Source of the DNA: Nocardia ignorata NBRC 108230
GTDB taxonomy: Bacteria; Actinomycetota; Actinomycetes; Mycobacteriales; Mycobacteriaceae
Direction: 5' to 3'
NCBI RefSeq assembly: GCF_001612905.1
Contig: NZ_BDBI01000002.1
Coordinates: 620,001 to 684,000 of the forward strand
DNA length: 64,000 bases
Part shown: positions 46,771 to 56,220 of the stretch, in pieces
Numbering within the stretch: position 1 is the stretch's first letter
Layout of the letters: the number at the start of each line of letters is the position of its first letter
Translations under genes and position numbers: made by a program
Notes under the pieces: generated by a model
What the model was told of the DNA's origin: nothing
Database searches by the model: none
The model's input: only the letters and a program-made list of their open reading frames with translations

Positions 46771-49700
46771 GTGAGACTGCACCGGCTGGAGATGACCGCG
46801 TTCGGCCCCTTCGCCGACACCACGGTCGTCGACTTCGACGAGCTCGGCGCCGACGGGCTGTTCCTGCTGCACGGGCACACCGGCGCGGGCAAGACCACGG
46901 TTCTCGACGCCATCGCCTTCGCGCTCTACGGCAAGGTGCCCGGTGCGCGCGGTGAGAGCAAACGTCTGCACTCCGACCACGCCGACCGGCTCACCCCACC
47001 ACAGGTGAGCCTCGAGGCGACCCTCGGCGGTCGCAAGCTGCGACTGACGCGCGTGCCCGAGTTCGAACGACCCAAGCGCGACGGATCCGGCACCCGGGTC
47101 TCCCAGCCCAAGGCCACACTCACCTGGCTCGACGGCAGCGGCGAGAACCTCTCGCGCATCACCGACATCGGCGACGAGGTGCTGCGGCTGCTCGGCATGA
47201 GCGCCGACCAGTTCTTCCAGGTGGTGCTGCTGCCGCAGGGCGATTTCGCCCGGTTCCTGCGGGCGGAGAACGAGGATCGCGAAAAGCTGCTCGAAAAGCT
47301 TTTCGACACACAGCGTTTCGGCACAGCGGAGCGGTGGCTGGCCGACCGTAGACGCACCGCCGAAGCCGAACTCGGGGTGCTGAGACAGGGCATCGACCGG
47401 CTCATCACGAAGGTGGGAATGGCGGCCGGGTACGGCGGCGCGGAATCGGTCGGGCTGCCCGACGCGGTGAGCTGGTCACAGGATCTGCTCTCCACGGCCC
47501 GCCACGAACTGGCCGAGGCCATCGCGAATACCGAACTGCGCCAGAAGGAGTCCGACGCCGCCCGCGCCGAAGCCGACGAGCAGCGCCGCATCACCGAACT
47601 CCATGCCCGGATGCGGGCAGCCAGGTCCGAACTCGAGGCCTACACCGCTGCCGCCCCCCACCGCGCGGCCCTGGAACGCGAACTCGACCAGGCTCGTCGC
47701 GCCGAACCGGTCGTCCAGGCCATCGACGAGGCCCGGACCGTCGTCCGCGACCTGCGCCGCGCCGAAACCGCCACGCGCGCCGCCGCGACCGAACTCGCCA
47801 CCCAGCTCCGCGCCGAAGCGGCTGCCGACCTACCGGGTCTCGACCTGCTGACCGTGATCACCGACGAGCCCGATGAGGCCCGACAGAACCCGCGATCGGA
47901 CGCGGCGGGGGATGCGGGTACGGCTTCCGATCGTCGTCCGCGCGCTGCGGATGCGCGCTCGACGGTCGACGGGTCGGAGCAAGCTGAGGGTGTCGCCGAT
48001 GGCGGCTCGAGCCATCACCTCGAGGACCCGATGGCGTCTTCGCTCGACGGTTCGCGTGGACAGGACGTGCGGTCGGTCCGGCCGCGCTCGACTGATACCG
48101 ATGGAGAGGCCGACCACCGCAGCGGTGCGAACGGCGGTGGCGTGCGCGACGCGTCATCAGGGGGCGTCGCGGCTGGTCCGGTGCGGGATGTCGCGGGAGA
48201 TCTCGACGGGGCTGTCAGTCGGTGGAACGCGCTGATCGGCGTTCTCGGGGCGGTCCGGGCCGAGGCGGTGACCGCGAGGCAGCTGGCGGGGGATCTCGCG
48301 GCGCACGAGGCGGAGGCCGAACGGTTGACGCGGCGGGCCGGGGAGCTGGCGCGCAGGCGCGAGGAACTGCCCGCGATGATCGCCTCGGCGCAGGAGCAGT
48401 TGCGGGAGGCGACCGATGCCGCCGCTGCGCTGCCGGGGTTGCGCAACGACCTGTCGAAATGGCAGGACTCGGCGGCCGCTGCCGTCGAATTGACCACCAA
48501 GCGACCGGCTCTGGACCGGGCGCAGGCCGAGCTCGACGAGGCACGGCGAGCCCACCTCGATGCGCGGGAGCAGGTGCTCGACCTGCGTTCGCGACGCCTG
48601 GCGGGGATGGCTGCCGAGCTCGCGGGCGCGTTGGTCGATGGCGCGCCGTGCACGGTCTGCGGTTCCGCCGAGCACCCCGAACCGGCCCGGCCGACCGACG
48701 ACGCCGTGTCCAAGGACGCCGAAGACGCCGCAGTGGTCGCCGAGCAGGCCGCGGAGGCCGCACGCGACCGAGTCGCCCAGCGCATCGCCACCCTGGAACG
48801 CGAGATCGAAGCGCTCACCGCACGCGGTGGCGCCGCCGATCCCGTCACCCTCGCCGACGCCGTACGCACCGCCACCCACCGCTTCGAAGACGCCTCCGAC
48901 ACCGCGAACCAAGCGACCGCCCTGACCACGCGCCTCGAAACCCTTCGCAGCGAAGAGTCGGCCCTGCACGAGCAGTCCCGCGACCTGGACGCCCGCCTCG
49001 GCACCGTCACCGCCAATATCGCCACCACCCGCACCCGCCTCGACGAACTCACCGCCCGCCTGCGCACCGCGGCGGGTGCCGACACCTCAGTCGACGCCCG
49101 CGCCGCCCGCCTCGAATCCCTCATCACCGCAGCCACCGCCCTGCGCGACGCCCGAACCGCGGAATCCGCCGCCCGCACAGCCGTCACCCGCATCGCCACC
49201 CGCGTCGAAAACCTCGCGGCAGCAGCGGGATTCCTCTCACAGGATGCGTCGCCGACACCCGAGGGACCGGCCGCGAATCACTCGTCCGACACACCGGAAA
49301 CCCCGCCTCGCACACCCCGAAACCCGGCTGCCCCGGTGACGCCGACGCTGTTCGACCTTTTCGACGAGGAGGACGACGAAGAAGAGCCGGCCGACGAGCC
49401 GGTCGCGCCGCGGGACGACATCGCCTTGCTCACCGCCTGTGCACAGGTCGTCGGAGCGGCTGCTCGCACAGCCCGGCAGCAGACGGCGATCGAGGCCGAA
49501 CTCACCGCCGCCGACCGGGCGCGGGCACACGCCGAGGCGGTGTTGGCCGAGCCGGGGATTCAGGCAGTGGCCGAGCGTGTTCCGGGTGATCCGGTCGAAT
49601 GGGAGCAGCGGTTCGCGCTGGCACAGAATGCGCTCACTTCAGCGGTCGCCGCGCAGTCGGCGGCGACCGAGCGTGTCGCCCAACTCGAACAGTTGAGTAC

Positions 49701-50295
49701 CCAGCTCTGGGGTGAGGTGGAGCGGATCGCACCCAAACAGCGGGAATTCGACGAGCTGGCCGGGTTGGCCGAGGTGGTCGCCGGGCGCGGCGAGAACAAT
49801 CGGCGAATGTCGTTGCGGTCCTATGTGCTTGCCGCGCGGCTCGAGGAAGTGGCGGTGGCGGGGTCGGTGCGGTTGCGCCGGATGTCGGGTGGCCGTTACG
49901 AATTCGTCCACTCGGACAAGGCCGGTCCGCGCGGCAGGCGCGGCGGACTCGGTCTCGACGTGCGCGACGACTACACCGGCTCCGTCCGTTCGGCGAAAAC
50001 CCTCTCCGGCGGCGAAACCTTTATGGCCTCACTCGCTTTGGCGCTCGGCCTGGCCGACGTGGTCGCCACCGAAGCCGGTGGCGTCACCCTCGACACCCTG
50101 TTCATCGACGAGGGTTTCGGCAGCCTCGACGCCGACACCCTCGATGCCGTCATGGGCGTCCTCGACGAACTGCGCGCCGGCGGCCGCGTAGTCGGCGTGG
50201 TCAGCCACGTCGACGAAATGCGCCAACGCATCCCCACCCGCCTCCACGTCCTACGCGGCCGCAACGGCTCTCACCTCAAAACCACCGTCGCCTGA
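46771..50295 (+). CDS. sbcC: SbcC ATPase (Rad50 homologue) with low-complexity insertions
   Basis: 1,174 residues, longer than the ~1,000-1,050 usual for actinobacterial SbcC. N-terminal P-loop GHTGAGKTTVLDAIAFALYG, zinc hook CTVC near residue 626 and C-terminal signature KTLSGGETFMASLALALGLAD with Walker B LDTLFIDEGFGSLD are intact. Two disordered insertions lie in the coiled-coil arms: residues ~365-480 (Asp/Gly/Ser/Arg-rich, 47865-48210) and ~825-880 (Pro/Thr-rich then acidic EEDDEEEPADEP). These make the protein unusual but the frame is unbroken. Starts at GTG 46771. Confidence 0.93.
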   Translation: MRLHRLEMTAFGPFADTTVVDFDELGADGLFLLHGHTGAGKTTVLDAIAFALYGKVPGARGESKRLHSDHADRLTPPQVSLEATLGGRKLRLTRVPEFERPKRDGSGTRVSQPKATLTWLDGSGENLSRITDIGDEVLRLLGMSADQFFQVVLLPQGDFARFLRAENEDREKLLEKLFDTQRFGTAERWLADRRRTAEAELGVLRQGIDRLITKVGMAAGYGGAESVGLPDAVSWSQDLLSTARHELAEAIANTELRQKESDAARAEADEQRRITELHARMRAARSELEAYTAAAPHRAALERELDQARRAEPVVQAIDEARTVVRDLRRAETATRAAATELATQLRAEAAADLPGLDLLTVITDEPDEARQNPRSDAAGDAGTASDRRPRAADARSTVDGSEQAEGVADGGSSHHLEDPMASSLDGSRGQDVRSVRPRSTDTDGEADHRSGANGGGVRDASSGGVAAGPVRDVAGDLDGAVSRWNALIGVLGAVRAEAVTARQLAGDLAAHEAEAERLTRRAGELARRREELPAMIASAQEQLREATDAAAALPGLRNDLSKWQDSAAAAVELTTKRPALDRAQAELDEARRAHLDAREQVLDLRSRRLAGMAAELAGALVDGAPCTVCGSAEHPEPARPTDDAVSKDAEDAAVVAEQAAEAARDRVAQRIATLEREIEALTARGGAADPVTLADAVRTATHRFEDASDTANQATALTTRLETLRSEESALHEQSRDLDARLGTVTANIATTRTRLDELTARLRTAAGADTSVDARAARLESLITAATALRDARTAESAARTAVTRIATRVENLAAAAGFLSQDASPTPEGPAANHSSDTPETPPRTPRNPAAPVTPTLFDLFDEEDDEEEPADEPVAPRDDIALLTACAQVVGAAARTARQQTAIEAELTAADRARAHAEAVLAEPGIQAVAERVPGDPVEWEQRFALAQNALTSAVAAQSAATERVAQLEQLSTQLWGEVERIAPKQREFDELAGLAEVVAGRGENNRRMSLRSYVLAARLEEVAVAGSVRLRRMSGGRYEFVHSDKAGPRGRRGGLGLDVRDDYTGSVRSAKTLSGGETFMASLALALGLADVVATEAGGVTLDTLFIDEGFGSLDADTLDAVMGVLDELRAGGRVVGVVSHVDEMRQRIPTRLHVLRGRNGSHLKTTVA

Positions 50296-50296
50296 C

Positions 50297-50929
50297 CTAC
50301 CCGACCGCAGCCGCCTCCTTCGCGGGCGTCGGTTCGAACCCGGGCAGCCGCCCGTCGAGGTAGGGGATCATCAGCTGGATCAGTGGTCCGATGCCGAAGG
50401 CGTACACGACGGTGCCGATCCCCACGCTGCCGCCGAGCAGCCAGCCCGTGACGAGCACCGACGTTTCGATGCCGGTGCGGATCGTCCACACCGACCAGCC
50501 GGTCCGGGCGACCAGGCCAGTCATCAGTCCATCGCGCGGTCCTGGACCCATTCCGGCGCCGATGTAGAGAACCGTCGCGGCGGCATTCACCACCACCGCG
50601 ACAACCATGGCGAGCACGCGCAGCCACAGTTGTTCCGCAGCCGGGATGAGCCACAGGCCGACGTCGACCGCCACCCCGATCACCACCACATTGCTGATGG
50701 TGCCGAGCCCCGGCCGCTGCCGCAGCGGGATCCAGGCGAGCAGGACGACCACGCCGGTCAGCGCGGTCACCATCCCGAAACTCAACGGCACGTGCCCGGC
50801 GACGCCCTGATGGAAGACGTCCCACGGATCGAGCCCGAGCCCGGCGCGGATCATCACCGCCATGGACGTCCCGTACAACCACAGGCCCACATACAGGGCG
50901 ACCAGGCGGCGAGTAAGCATGCGCACCAT
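50297..50929 (-). CDS. YczE/YyaS/YitT-type membrane protein
   Basis: A 210-residue integral membrane protein with about five or six helices. The conserved start MAVMIRAGLGLDPWDVFHQG, the central GTISNVVVIGVAVDVGLWL and the GMGPGPRDGLMTGLV motif are typical of the YczE/YitT family. Function is unclear, possibly in transport or regulation. Start ATG 50929 (or 50920). Confidence 0.82.
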   Translation of the reverse strand: MVRMLTRRLVALYVGLWLYGTSMAVMIRAGLGLDPWDVFHQGVAGHVPLSFGMVTALTGVVVLLAWIPLRQRPGLGTISNVVVIGVAVDVGLWLIPAAEQLWLRVLAMVVAVVVNAAATVLYIGAGMGPGPRDGLMTGLVARTGWSVWTIRTGIETSVLVTGWLLGGSVGIGTVVYAFGIGPLIQLMIPYLDGRLPGFEPTPAKEAAAVG

Positions 50930-51065
50930 CGTGCGCCCTACTGGACCCTGAATAAATAGCCAATGATGGAAAACTGGTTTGGTGCCGGGCCTCGAACCCC
51001 GGGCTACGGGTGGAAGGTCCCGCGTCGCGTCGAACGCGACACCCATCAGCTGCGCGAGCCGCACC

Positions 51066-51569
51066 TCACCCTTCGTGCGTGAGCAACCACCTCTTGGCCT
51101 CGAGCCCCCACCGGAACCCACCGAGCGCCCCGCCGATCCGCAGCACCCGATGACACGGCACGAACAGCGCGGCCGCATTGCGCGCGCAGGCATTGGCCGC
51201 CGCCCGGGTGGCCGCGGGCCGACCGGCCAGCCCCGCGAACTCGGTGTAGGTGACCGGCTCACCCGCGGGCACCTTGCGCAGGATTTCCCAAGCCTGCGTG
51301 AGGAATTCACCCGACTGCTGACGCACCGGCACCGCGTCGATCACGGTGAGATCGCCCGCGTGATAGTCGATGACCGCGCGGGTGACCTCGCCCAGCGAAT
51401 CCCGTTGCCGCAGTTCGGCCGGTCGCAGACTCGCGTGCACGAGACCGGCCAACCCGGTCGCGTCGGCGGTCCAGCCCGAAGCCAGGACCGCGCCGTCGGC
51501 GTCGACGAGGGTGGTGAACGGTCCGATCGGGGTGCCGACCGTGGCGTAGTCGGCGTGCGTGATGGTCAT
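51066..51569 (-). CDS. ogt: Methylated-DNA-protein cysteine methyltransferase
   Basis: A 167-residue direct-reversal repair protein that accepts the methyl group from O6-methylguanine on its active cysteine in VPCHRVLRIGGALGGF. The helix-turn-helix region (VPAGEPVTYTEFAGLAGRP) and Asn hinge (ANACARNAA) are present. Start ATG 51569. It lies 14 bases after alkA in the same direction, forming an alkylation-repair operon. Confidence 0.95.
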   Translation of the reverse strand: MTITHADYATVGTPIGPFTTLVDADGAVLASGWTADATGLAGLVHASLRPAELRQRDSLGEVTRAVIDYHAGDLTVIDAVPVRQQSGEFLTQAWEILRKVPAGEPVTYTEFAGLAGRPAATRAAANACARNAAALFVPCHRVLRIGGALGGFRWGLEAKRWLLTHEG

Positions 51570-51583
51570 GATGTCTCTTTCCG

Positions 51584-53071
51584 TCAGGAGTACGTGGGCA
51601 GTGGGACGGCGCCGCGCTGCACGAGCGCCGTCTTCCACAGGTGCATGGACAGGTAGGAGCGCCAGGGCGCCCAGCGTTCGGTGTCGGTGAGGTCGATGTC
51701 CGCGAGTGCGGCGCCTTGGCGGACGACCAGGTCGGTGTCGAGCAGGATGTCGGGGTCGGCGAGCGAGCGCATGGTCACGTAGTCGGCCGTCCACGGGCCG
51801 ACCCCGTCGAGGGCGAGCAGGTCGCGGCGCAGGTCGTCGGCGGTGCGGCCCGAGTGCAGTACCAGTTCGCCGTCGGCGATGGCCCGCGCGGCCGACACGA
51901 TCGCGGCGATCCGGCGGGCGGGCCCGGTCAACACCTCGGCACCGTGTTCGGCGATGGCCGCGGGTGTGGGGAACAGCAGCGGTACCGGGCCCTCGATCCG
52001 TTCACCGAGCGCCTCGACCAGGCGCGCGGTGTGGGTCGACGCCGCTCGCACCGAGATCTGCTGCCCGATCATGGTGCGCAGCAAGAGTTCCGGTCCGTCG
52101 AGGCAACCCGGCACGCGGATGCCCGGTGTGAACGGGCTCGTGTCGCCGATGTTCGGCGTGATTCCCAGTGCCTCGTCGATCCCCAGCGGATCGGCGTCGA
52201 GATCGAGCAGGTGTCGCACCCTGGCCACGGTCGGCGCCAGGTCGCGCATGTCCCGCAGGGCCAGTTCGGCTCGCACATGTCCCGGCCGGAAGGACAACCC
52301 GATGGTCGCGTGCCCGTGCGGCGTGCGCAGGCTGCGCGTGTACACCCCGTTCTCCCACAGCTCCATCCCCGGCACCGTGTGGGCGGACAGGAACCACGCC
52401 AGCCATCCGGTATCGAGCGGTTCGCGATACGGCAGCCGCAATGTCAGCAGGCCGGGTGTGGCGGGCGCCTCCACGTCGTTGCGTGGTGAGCGGCGCGATT
52501 CGGTGCGCATCGTGGTCGGACTCACCGCGAACACCTCGCGCACGGTGTCGTTGAACTGGCGGATGCTGGCGAAGCCGGCCGCGAACGCGATATCCGACAT
52601 GGGCATGTCGGTGGTCTGGATCAGCAGCCGTGCGGTGTGCGCGCGGTGCGCCCTGGCCAGCGCGAGCGGTCCCGCGCCGAGCTCGGTGGTGAGCACCCGG
52701 GTCAATTGCCGTTGCGAATAGCCCAGTGTGGCGGCGAGTTCGGGCACACCACCCCGCTCGATCACCCCGTCGCCGATCAGGCGCATGGCGCGGGCGGCCA
52801 GGTCGGCGCGCACGTTCCACAGCGGCGAACCGGGCGCGGCATCGGGCAGACAGCGCCTGCACGCCCGATACCCCGCCTGCTGGGCCGCCGCGGCGGTGGG
52901 CAGGAACGACACATTGGTGCGCTTGGGCGTGATCGCCGGGCACGAGGGACGGCAGTAGATGCCGGTGGTGCGGACCGCGGTGAAGAACTGCCCGTCGAAA
53001 CGGGAGTCGCGGGTCGACACCGCTCGGTAGCAGCGCTCGAAGTCCAAAGCCGTGATGGTCACGTTGTCCAC
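51584..53071 (-). CDS. alkA: Ada-AlkA fusion: regulator domain with 3-methyladenine glycosylase
   Basis: A 495-residue protein of the Rv1317c type. N-terminal Ada zinc domain with four cysteines (GIYCRPSCPA and RACRRCLPD, nucleophile Cys is the first), an AraC-like helix-turn-helix (about residues 95-190), then an AlkA glycosylase with helix-hairpin-helix LLALDGVGPWTADYV and catalytic Asp in PDILLDTDL. It senses methyl phosphotriesters, induces repair genes and excises alkylated bases. Co-transcribed with ogt. Confidence 0.94.
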   Translation of the reverse strand: MDNVTITALDFERCYRAVSTRDSRFDGQFFTAVRTTGIYCRPSCPAITPKRTNVSFLPTAAAAQQAGYRACRRCLPDAAPGSPLWNVRADLAARAMRLIGDGVIERGGVPELAATLGYSQRQLTRVLTTELGAGPLALARAHRAHTARLLIQTTDMPMSDIAFAAGFASIRQFNDTVREVFAVSPTTMRTESRRSPRNDVEAPATPGLLTLRLPYREPLDTGWLAWFLSAHTVPGMELWENGVYTRSLRTPHGHATIGLSFRPGHVRAELALRDMRDLAPTVARVRHLLDLDADPLGIDEALGITPNIGDTSPFTPGIRVPGCLDGPELLLRTMIGQQISVRAASTHTARLVEALGERIEGPVPLLFPTPAAIAEHGAEVLTGPARRIAAIVSAARAIADGELVLHSGRTADDLRRDLLALDGVGPWTADYVTMRSLADPDILLDTDLVVRQGAALADIDLTDTERWAPWRSYLSMHLWKTALVQRGAVPLPTYS

Positions 53072-53117
53072 AATGGCAGCGCACCCGGCCCGGTGCTAGC
53101 GGAAATCGGCCACCTAT

Positions 53118-53366
53118 TCAGCAGCAGCGGTTAATGGGGTTCCGCTCGGCTTCGGCATAGCGTTCGCGCCAGTAATCGCGTTCGGACGGGACCGGGCGGT
53201 CCGGGTGGTTGCGGCGCAGATGGGCCACATACCGCTGGTAGTCCTGGCCGCCGTTGATCGCGCTGTACCACCGGGCCACCGAGCGCGCGCCCGCCCAGAC
53301 GCGGTGCGCGAGGGCGCGGGCGGCCGATCCGATGGACCGCCCGCCCGCATCCCCGGCCGAACTCAC
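53118..53366 (-). CDS. YbdD/YjiX family protein, partner of CstA
   Basis: An 82-residue protein of the YbdD family, small cytoplasmic partners of CstA-type transporters. The signature is DYQRYVAHLRRNHPDRPVP-type with YWRERYAEAERNPINRCC at the end. Its GTG start (53366) overlaps the cstA stop, so the two are coupled. Confidence 0.88.
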   Translation of the reverse strand: MSSAGDAGGRSIGSAARALAHRVWAGARSVARWYSAINGGQDYQRYVAHLRRNHPDRPVPSERDYWRERYAEAERNPINRCC

Positions 53367-55618
53367 GACACGTGCACCGATCCGGGCGCGGTCACCTTGC
53401 CCTCGGCGATGAGCACGTCCCACTCCTTCTGCACGTCCTTCTCCGCCTTCGTCGACACGAAACCGCTGGGGGAGAAGATCTTCGACGGCTGCTCCTCGGA
53501 TTCGGAGCTGGTCACCTCACCGGTGCGGATCGCGCGCAGGCACACCAGCGCACCGACGACGGTCACGATGAGCACGAGCACAGCGAACACGATCGACAAC
53601 GTGCCCTGGATGAAGGTGTTGCGGATCGCGATCTCCACCTGCTCCGGCGTCTTGGCCGTCAGACAGCCCTTGCCCGCGTCCTTGGCGGCCTGGCACAGGC
53701 TGTGCTGCTTCCAGTAACCGAGCTTGGGATCGGCGGAGAAGATCTTCTGCCAGGAGGCGGTCATGGTGACGACGAGGTCCCACACCAGCGGAATACCGGG
53801 GATCCACGCCCACTTCCACTGCCCACGTTTGACGAGGATGGTGAGCACCACCGTCAGCGCGATCGCGGCCAGCAGCTGGTTGGCGATACCGAACAGCGGA
53901 TAGAGCGCGTTGATGCCGCCGAACGGATCGTTCACGCCCATCAGCAGCACACCACCCCAGCCCGCGACCACGAGCAGCGAACACACCCAGGCGCCGACCC
54001 GCCACGACGGATCACGGAACTTCTCGAAACCGCCACCGAAGTTGCCCAGCGCATCCGACACCAGGAACCGCGCGACACGAGTGCCCGCGTCGATGGTGGT
54101 GAGGATGAACAGCGCCTCGAACATGATCGCGAAGTGGTACCAGAACGCCTTCATCGATTCGCCGCCGAGGAACTTGTGGAAGACCTCGGAGATGCCGACC
54201 GCCAGCGTGGGGGCGCCGCCGGTGCGCGAGATGATCGTCTGCTCACCGACATCCGACGCCGCGTCGGCGAACAGCTCCGGCGTCGCGGGCGGACCGTCGA
54301 GACCGAGCTTGTTGGTGTAGGCGGCGGCCGTCTCCGGTGTGCCACCGGTCAGCGAGCCGGGCGCGTTCATGCCGAAGTACAGGTGCTGGTCGATGATCGA
54401 GGCCGTGATGATGGCCATCACCGCGACGAACGACTCCATCAGCATGCCGCCGTACCCGATCATCCGGGCATTGGATTCCTTGGCGAGCAGCTTCGGCGTG
54501 GTCCCCGAGGAAACCAACGCGTGGAAACCCGACAGCGCACCACAGGCGATGGTGATGAACAGGAACGGGAACAGACTGCCCGCGAACGCCGGACCGGTAC
54601 CGCTGGAGGCGAATTCCGACACCGCGGGCGCCTTCAGCACCGGCATGGTGATGAGAATGCCCGCGGCGAGCAGCACGATCGTGCCGACCTTCATGAACGT
54701 CGACAGGTAGTCGCGCGGGGCGAGCAGCAACCAGACCGGCAGCACCGAGGCGAAGAAGCCGTAGGCGATCAGGCACCAGGCGATGGTGGTGCGCGACAGG
54801 GTGAACCAGTCCGCGCCCCACTCGGTTTCCGACACCCAGCCACCGCCGACGATGGCGGCAAGCAGCAGCACGATGCCGATCGCGGACACCTCGCCGACCT
54901 TGCCCGGGCGCAGATAACGCAGGTACACACCCATGAACAGCGCGATCGGGATGGTCATCGCGATGGAGAACACGCCCCACGGGCTTTCACCGAGGGCGTT
55001 CACCACGACCAGCGCGAGCACCGCGAGCAGGATCGTCATGATGGCCAGGATCGCGACGATCGCCGCGACGCCACCTACGGCACCCAGCTCGTCGCGCGCC
55101 ATCTGGCCGAGGCTGCGACCACGCCTTCGGGTCGAGGCCCACAGCACCAGGTAGTCCTGCACCGCACCGGCGAACACCACGCCGACGACGATCCAGATGG
55201 TGCCCGGCAGATAACCCATCTGAGCTGCGAGAACCGGACCGACGAGGGGACCGGCACCGGCGATGGCGGCGAAGTGGTGACCGTAGAGCACCCGCCGGTC
55301 CATCGGCATGAAGTCTTTGCCGTTGTCGTAGATCTCGGCCGGGGTGGCCACGTCGTCGCGCGGCTTGGTCACCTTCCATTCGATGAACCGGGCATAGAAT
55401 CGGTACGCGATGACGTAGGTGCACACCGCCGCGATCACGATCCACACCGCGTTCACGGATTCTCCGCGCGCTGTCGCGAGATAGGTCCACGCGCCGGCGC
55501 CGAGCACGCCGATCCCCGCGAACACAGCCTTCTTGGCGGGCGTGATCGGCGTGCGATCGACGACACCGACCGGAGGCAAGTCCGGTTCGGTCCGCAGATA
55601 TTCGATGGTCGTCGCCAT
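53363..55618 (-). CDS. cstA: CstA family carbon-starvation transporter
   Basis: A 751-residue integral membrane protein with 16-18 hydrophobic helices. Family blocks seen: YRFYARFIEWKVTKPRDDVA, TPAEIYDNGKDFMPMDRRVL, GHHFAAIAGAGPLVGPVLAA, FHALVSSGTTPKLLAKE and TIDAGTRVARFLVSD. CstA/BtsT transporters import peptides or pyruvate. Both the ybdD-like partner and a gap of 180 bases to the next gene suggest its own promoter around 55640. Confidence 0.94.
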   Translation of the reverse strand: MATTIEYLRTEPDLPPVGVVDRTPITPAKKAVFAGIGVLGAGAWTYLATARGESVNAVWIVIAAVCTYVIAYRFYARFIEWKVTKPRDDVATPAEIYDNGKDFMPMDRRVLYGHHFAAIAGAGPLVGPVLAAQMGYLPGTIWIVVGVVFAGAVQDYLVLWASTRRRGRSLGQMARDELGAVGGVAAIVAILAIMTILLAVLALVVVNALGESPWGVFSIAMTIPIALFMGVYLRYLRPGKVGEVSAIGIVLLLAAIVGGGWVSETEWGADWFTLSRTTIAWCLIAYGFFASVLPVWLLLAPRDYLSTFMKVGTIVLLAAGILITMPVLKAPAVSEFASSGTGPAFAGSLFPFLFITIACGALSGFHALVSSGTTPKLLAKESNARMIGYGGMLMESFVAVMAIITASIIDQHLYFGMNAPGSLTGGTPETAAAYTNKLGLDGPPATPELFADAASDVGEQTIISRTGGAPTLAVGISEVFHKFLGGESMKAFWYHFAIMFEALFILTTIDAGTRVARFLVSDALGNFGGGFEKFRDPSWRVGAWVCSLLVVAGWGGVLLMGVNDPFGGINALYPLFGIANQLLAAIALTVVLTILVKRGQWKWAWIPGIPLVWDLVVTMTASWQKIFSADPKLGYWKQHSLCQAAKDAGKGCLTAKTPEQVEIAIRNTFIQGTLSIVFAVLVLIVTVVGALVCLRAIRTGEVTSSESEEQPSKIFSPSGFVSTKAEKDVQKEWDVLIAEGKVTAPGSVHVS

Positions 55619-55742
55619 TGACTCAACTCCTGTACAACGCGCAGAGCCTCGGGTGAAGCATCGACAACGTAGCCGATGTGCTCTGCGCGCCGGACAGGAT
55701 CACACGCCGTCGCACCCAAGATGAAATTTTGTTCAGTGTTGG

Positions 55743-55782
55743 TTGGAGCGCTGGCGCGCTCGAGTCGGCGGCCCCGCAAGTC
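55743..55782. repeat. Second copy of the 40-nt dispersed repeat
   Basis: Identical at 39 of 40 positions to 38279-38318 in inverted orientation. It lies between cstA and the VOC gene. After the shared part the sequence can extend a CCCCGC/GCGGGG hairpin, different from the first copy's long palindrome. Confidence 0.75.
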
Positions 55783-55802
55783 GCGCGGGGTAGGGAGCGG
55801 AT

Positions 55803-56216
55803 CTACTCACCGTTGTAGGTGCCGAAGCTCCAGAGGTTGCCTTCAGGGTCTTGGGCGCTGAAGCCTCGGGAGCCGTAGTCCTCGTCGCGGAGTTCGCGGA
55901 TGATGGTCGCCCCCGCGGCGGTGGCGCGGGTGTGGAGGGCGTCGGGGTTGTCGGTGACGAGGTAGATGTTGGCGACGCCGGGTGGTCGGGTGCAGAAGGG
56001 GGAGTCGTCGTCGCGGCCGGTGGAGCCGAACATGATGCCGCCGCCTTCGGACCAGCGCAGTTCGCCGTGTTCGACGATCGACGGGTCGTCGTCGCGGGCG
56101 TAGACGGCGGTCGCCTCGAAACCGAAGGCGGTGGTGAGAAATTCGATCATGGCGCGGGCGTCGGTGAAGGCCAGGCACGGCCAGACCGCGCCGCGGGTGT
56201 CGGTGGAAGTAGTCAT
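55803..56216 (-). CDS. VOC (glyoxalase/bleomycin-resistance-like) family protein
   Basis: A 137-residue double-beta-alpha-beta-beta-beta protein: PCLAFTDARAMIEFLTTAFG, EATAVYARDDDPSIVEHGEL, GGIMFGSTGRDDDS and the C-terminal FSAQDPEGNLWSFGTY. It belongs to the PhnB/SgaA-like VOC proteins; substrate unknown. Four bases separate it from the AraC regulator upstream. Confidence 0.88.
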   Translation of the reverse strand: MTTSTDTRGAVWPCLAFTDARAMIEFLTTAFGFEATAVYARDDDPSIVEHGELRWSEGGGIMFGSTGRDDDSPFCTRPPGVANIYLVTDNPDALHTRATAAGATIIRELRDEDYGSRGFSAQDPEGNLWSFGTYNGE

Positions 56217-56220
56217 GTCC

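Noticed and set aside
50960..51020. tRNA-like T-arm (GGTTCGA-type) on the minus strand upstream of the YczE-type gene
   Set aside because: The stem pairs imperfectly with an eight-base loop and no acceptor, D or anticodon arm could be built around it.
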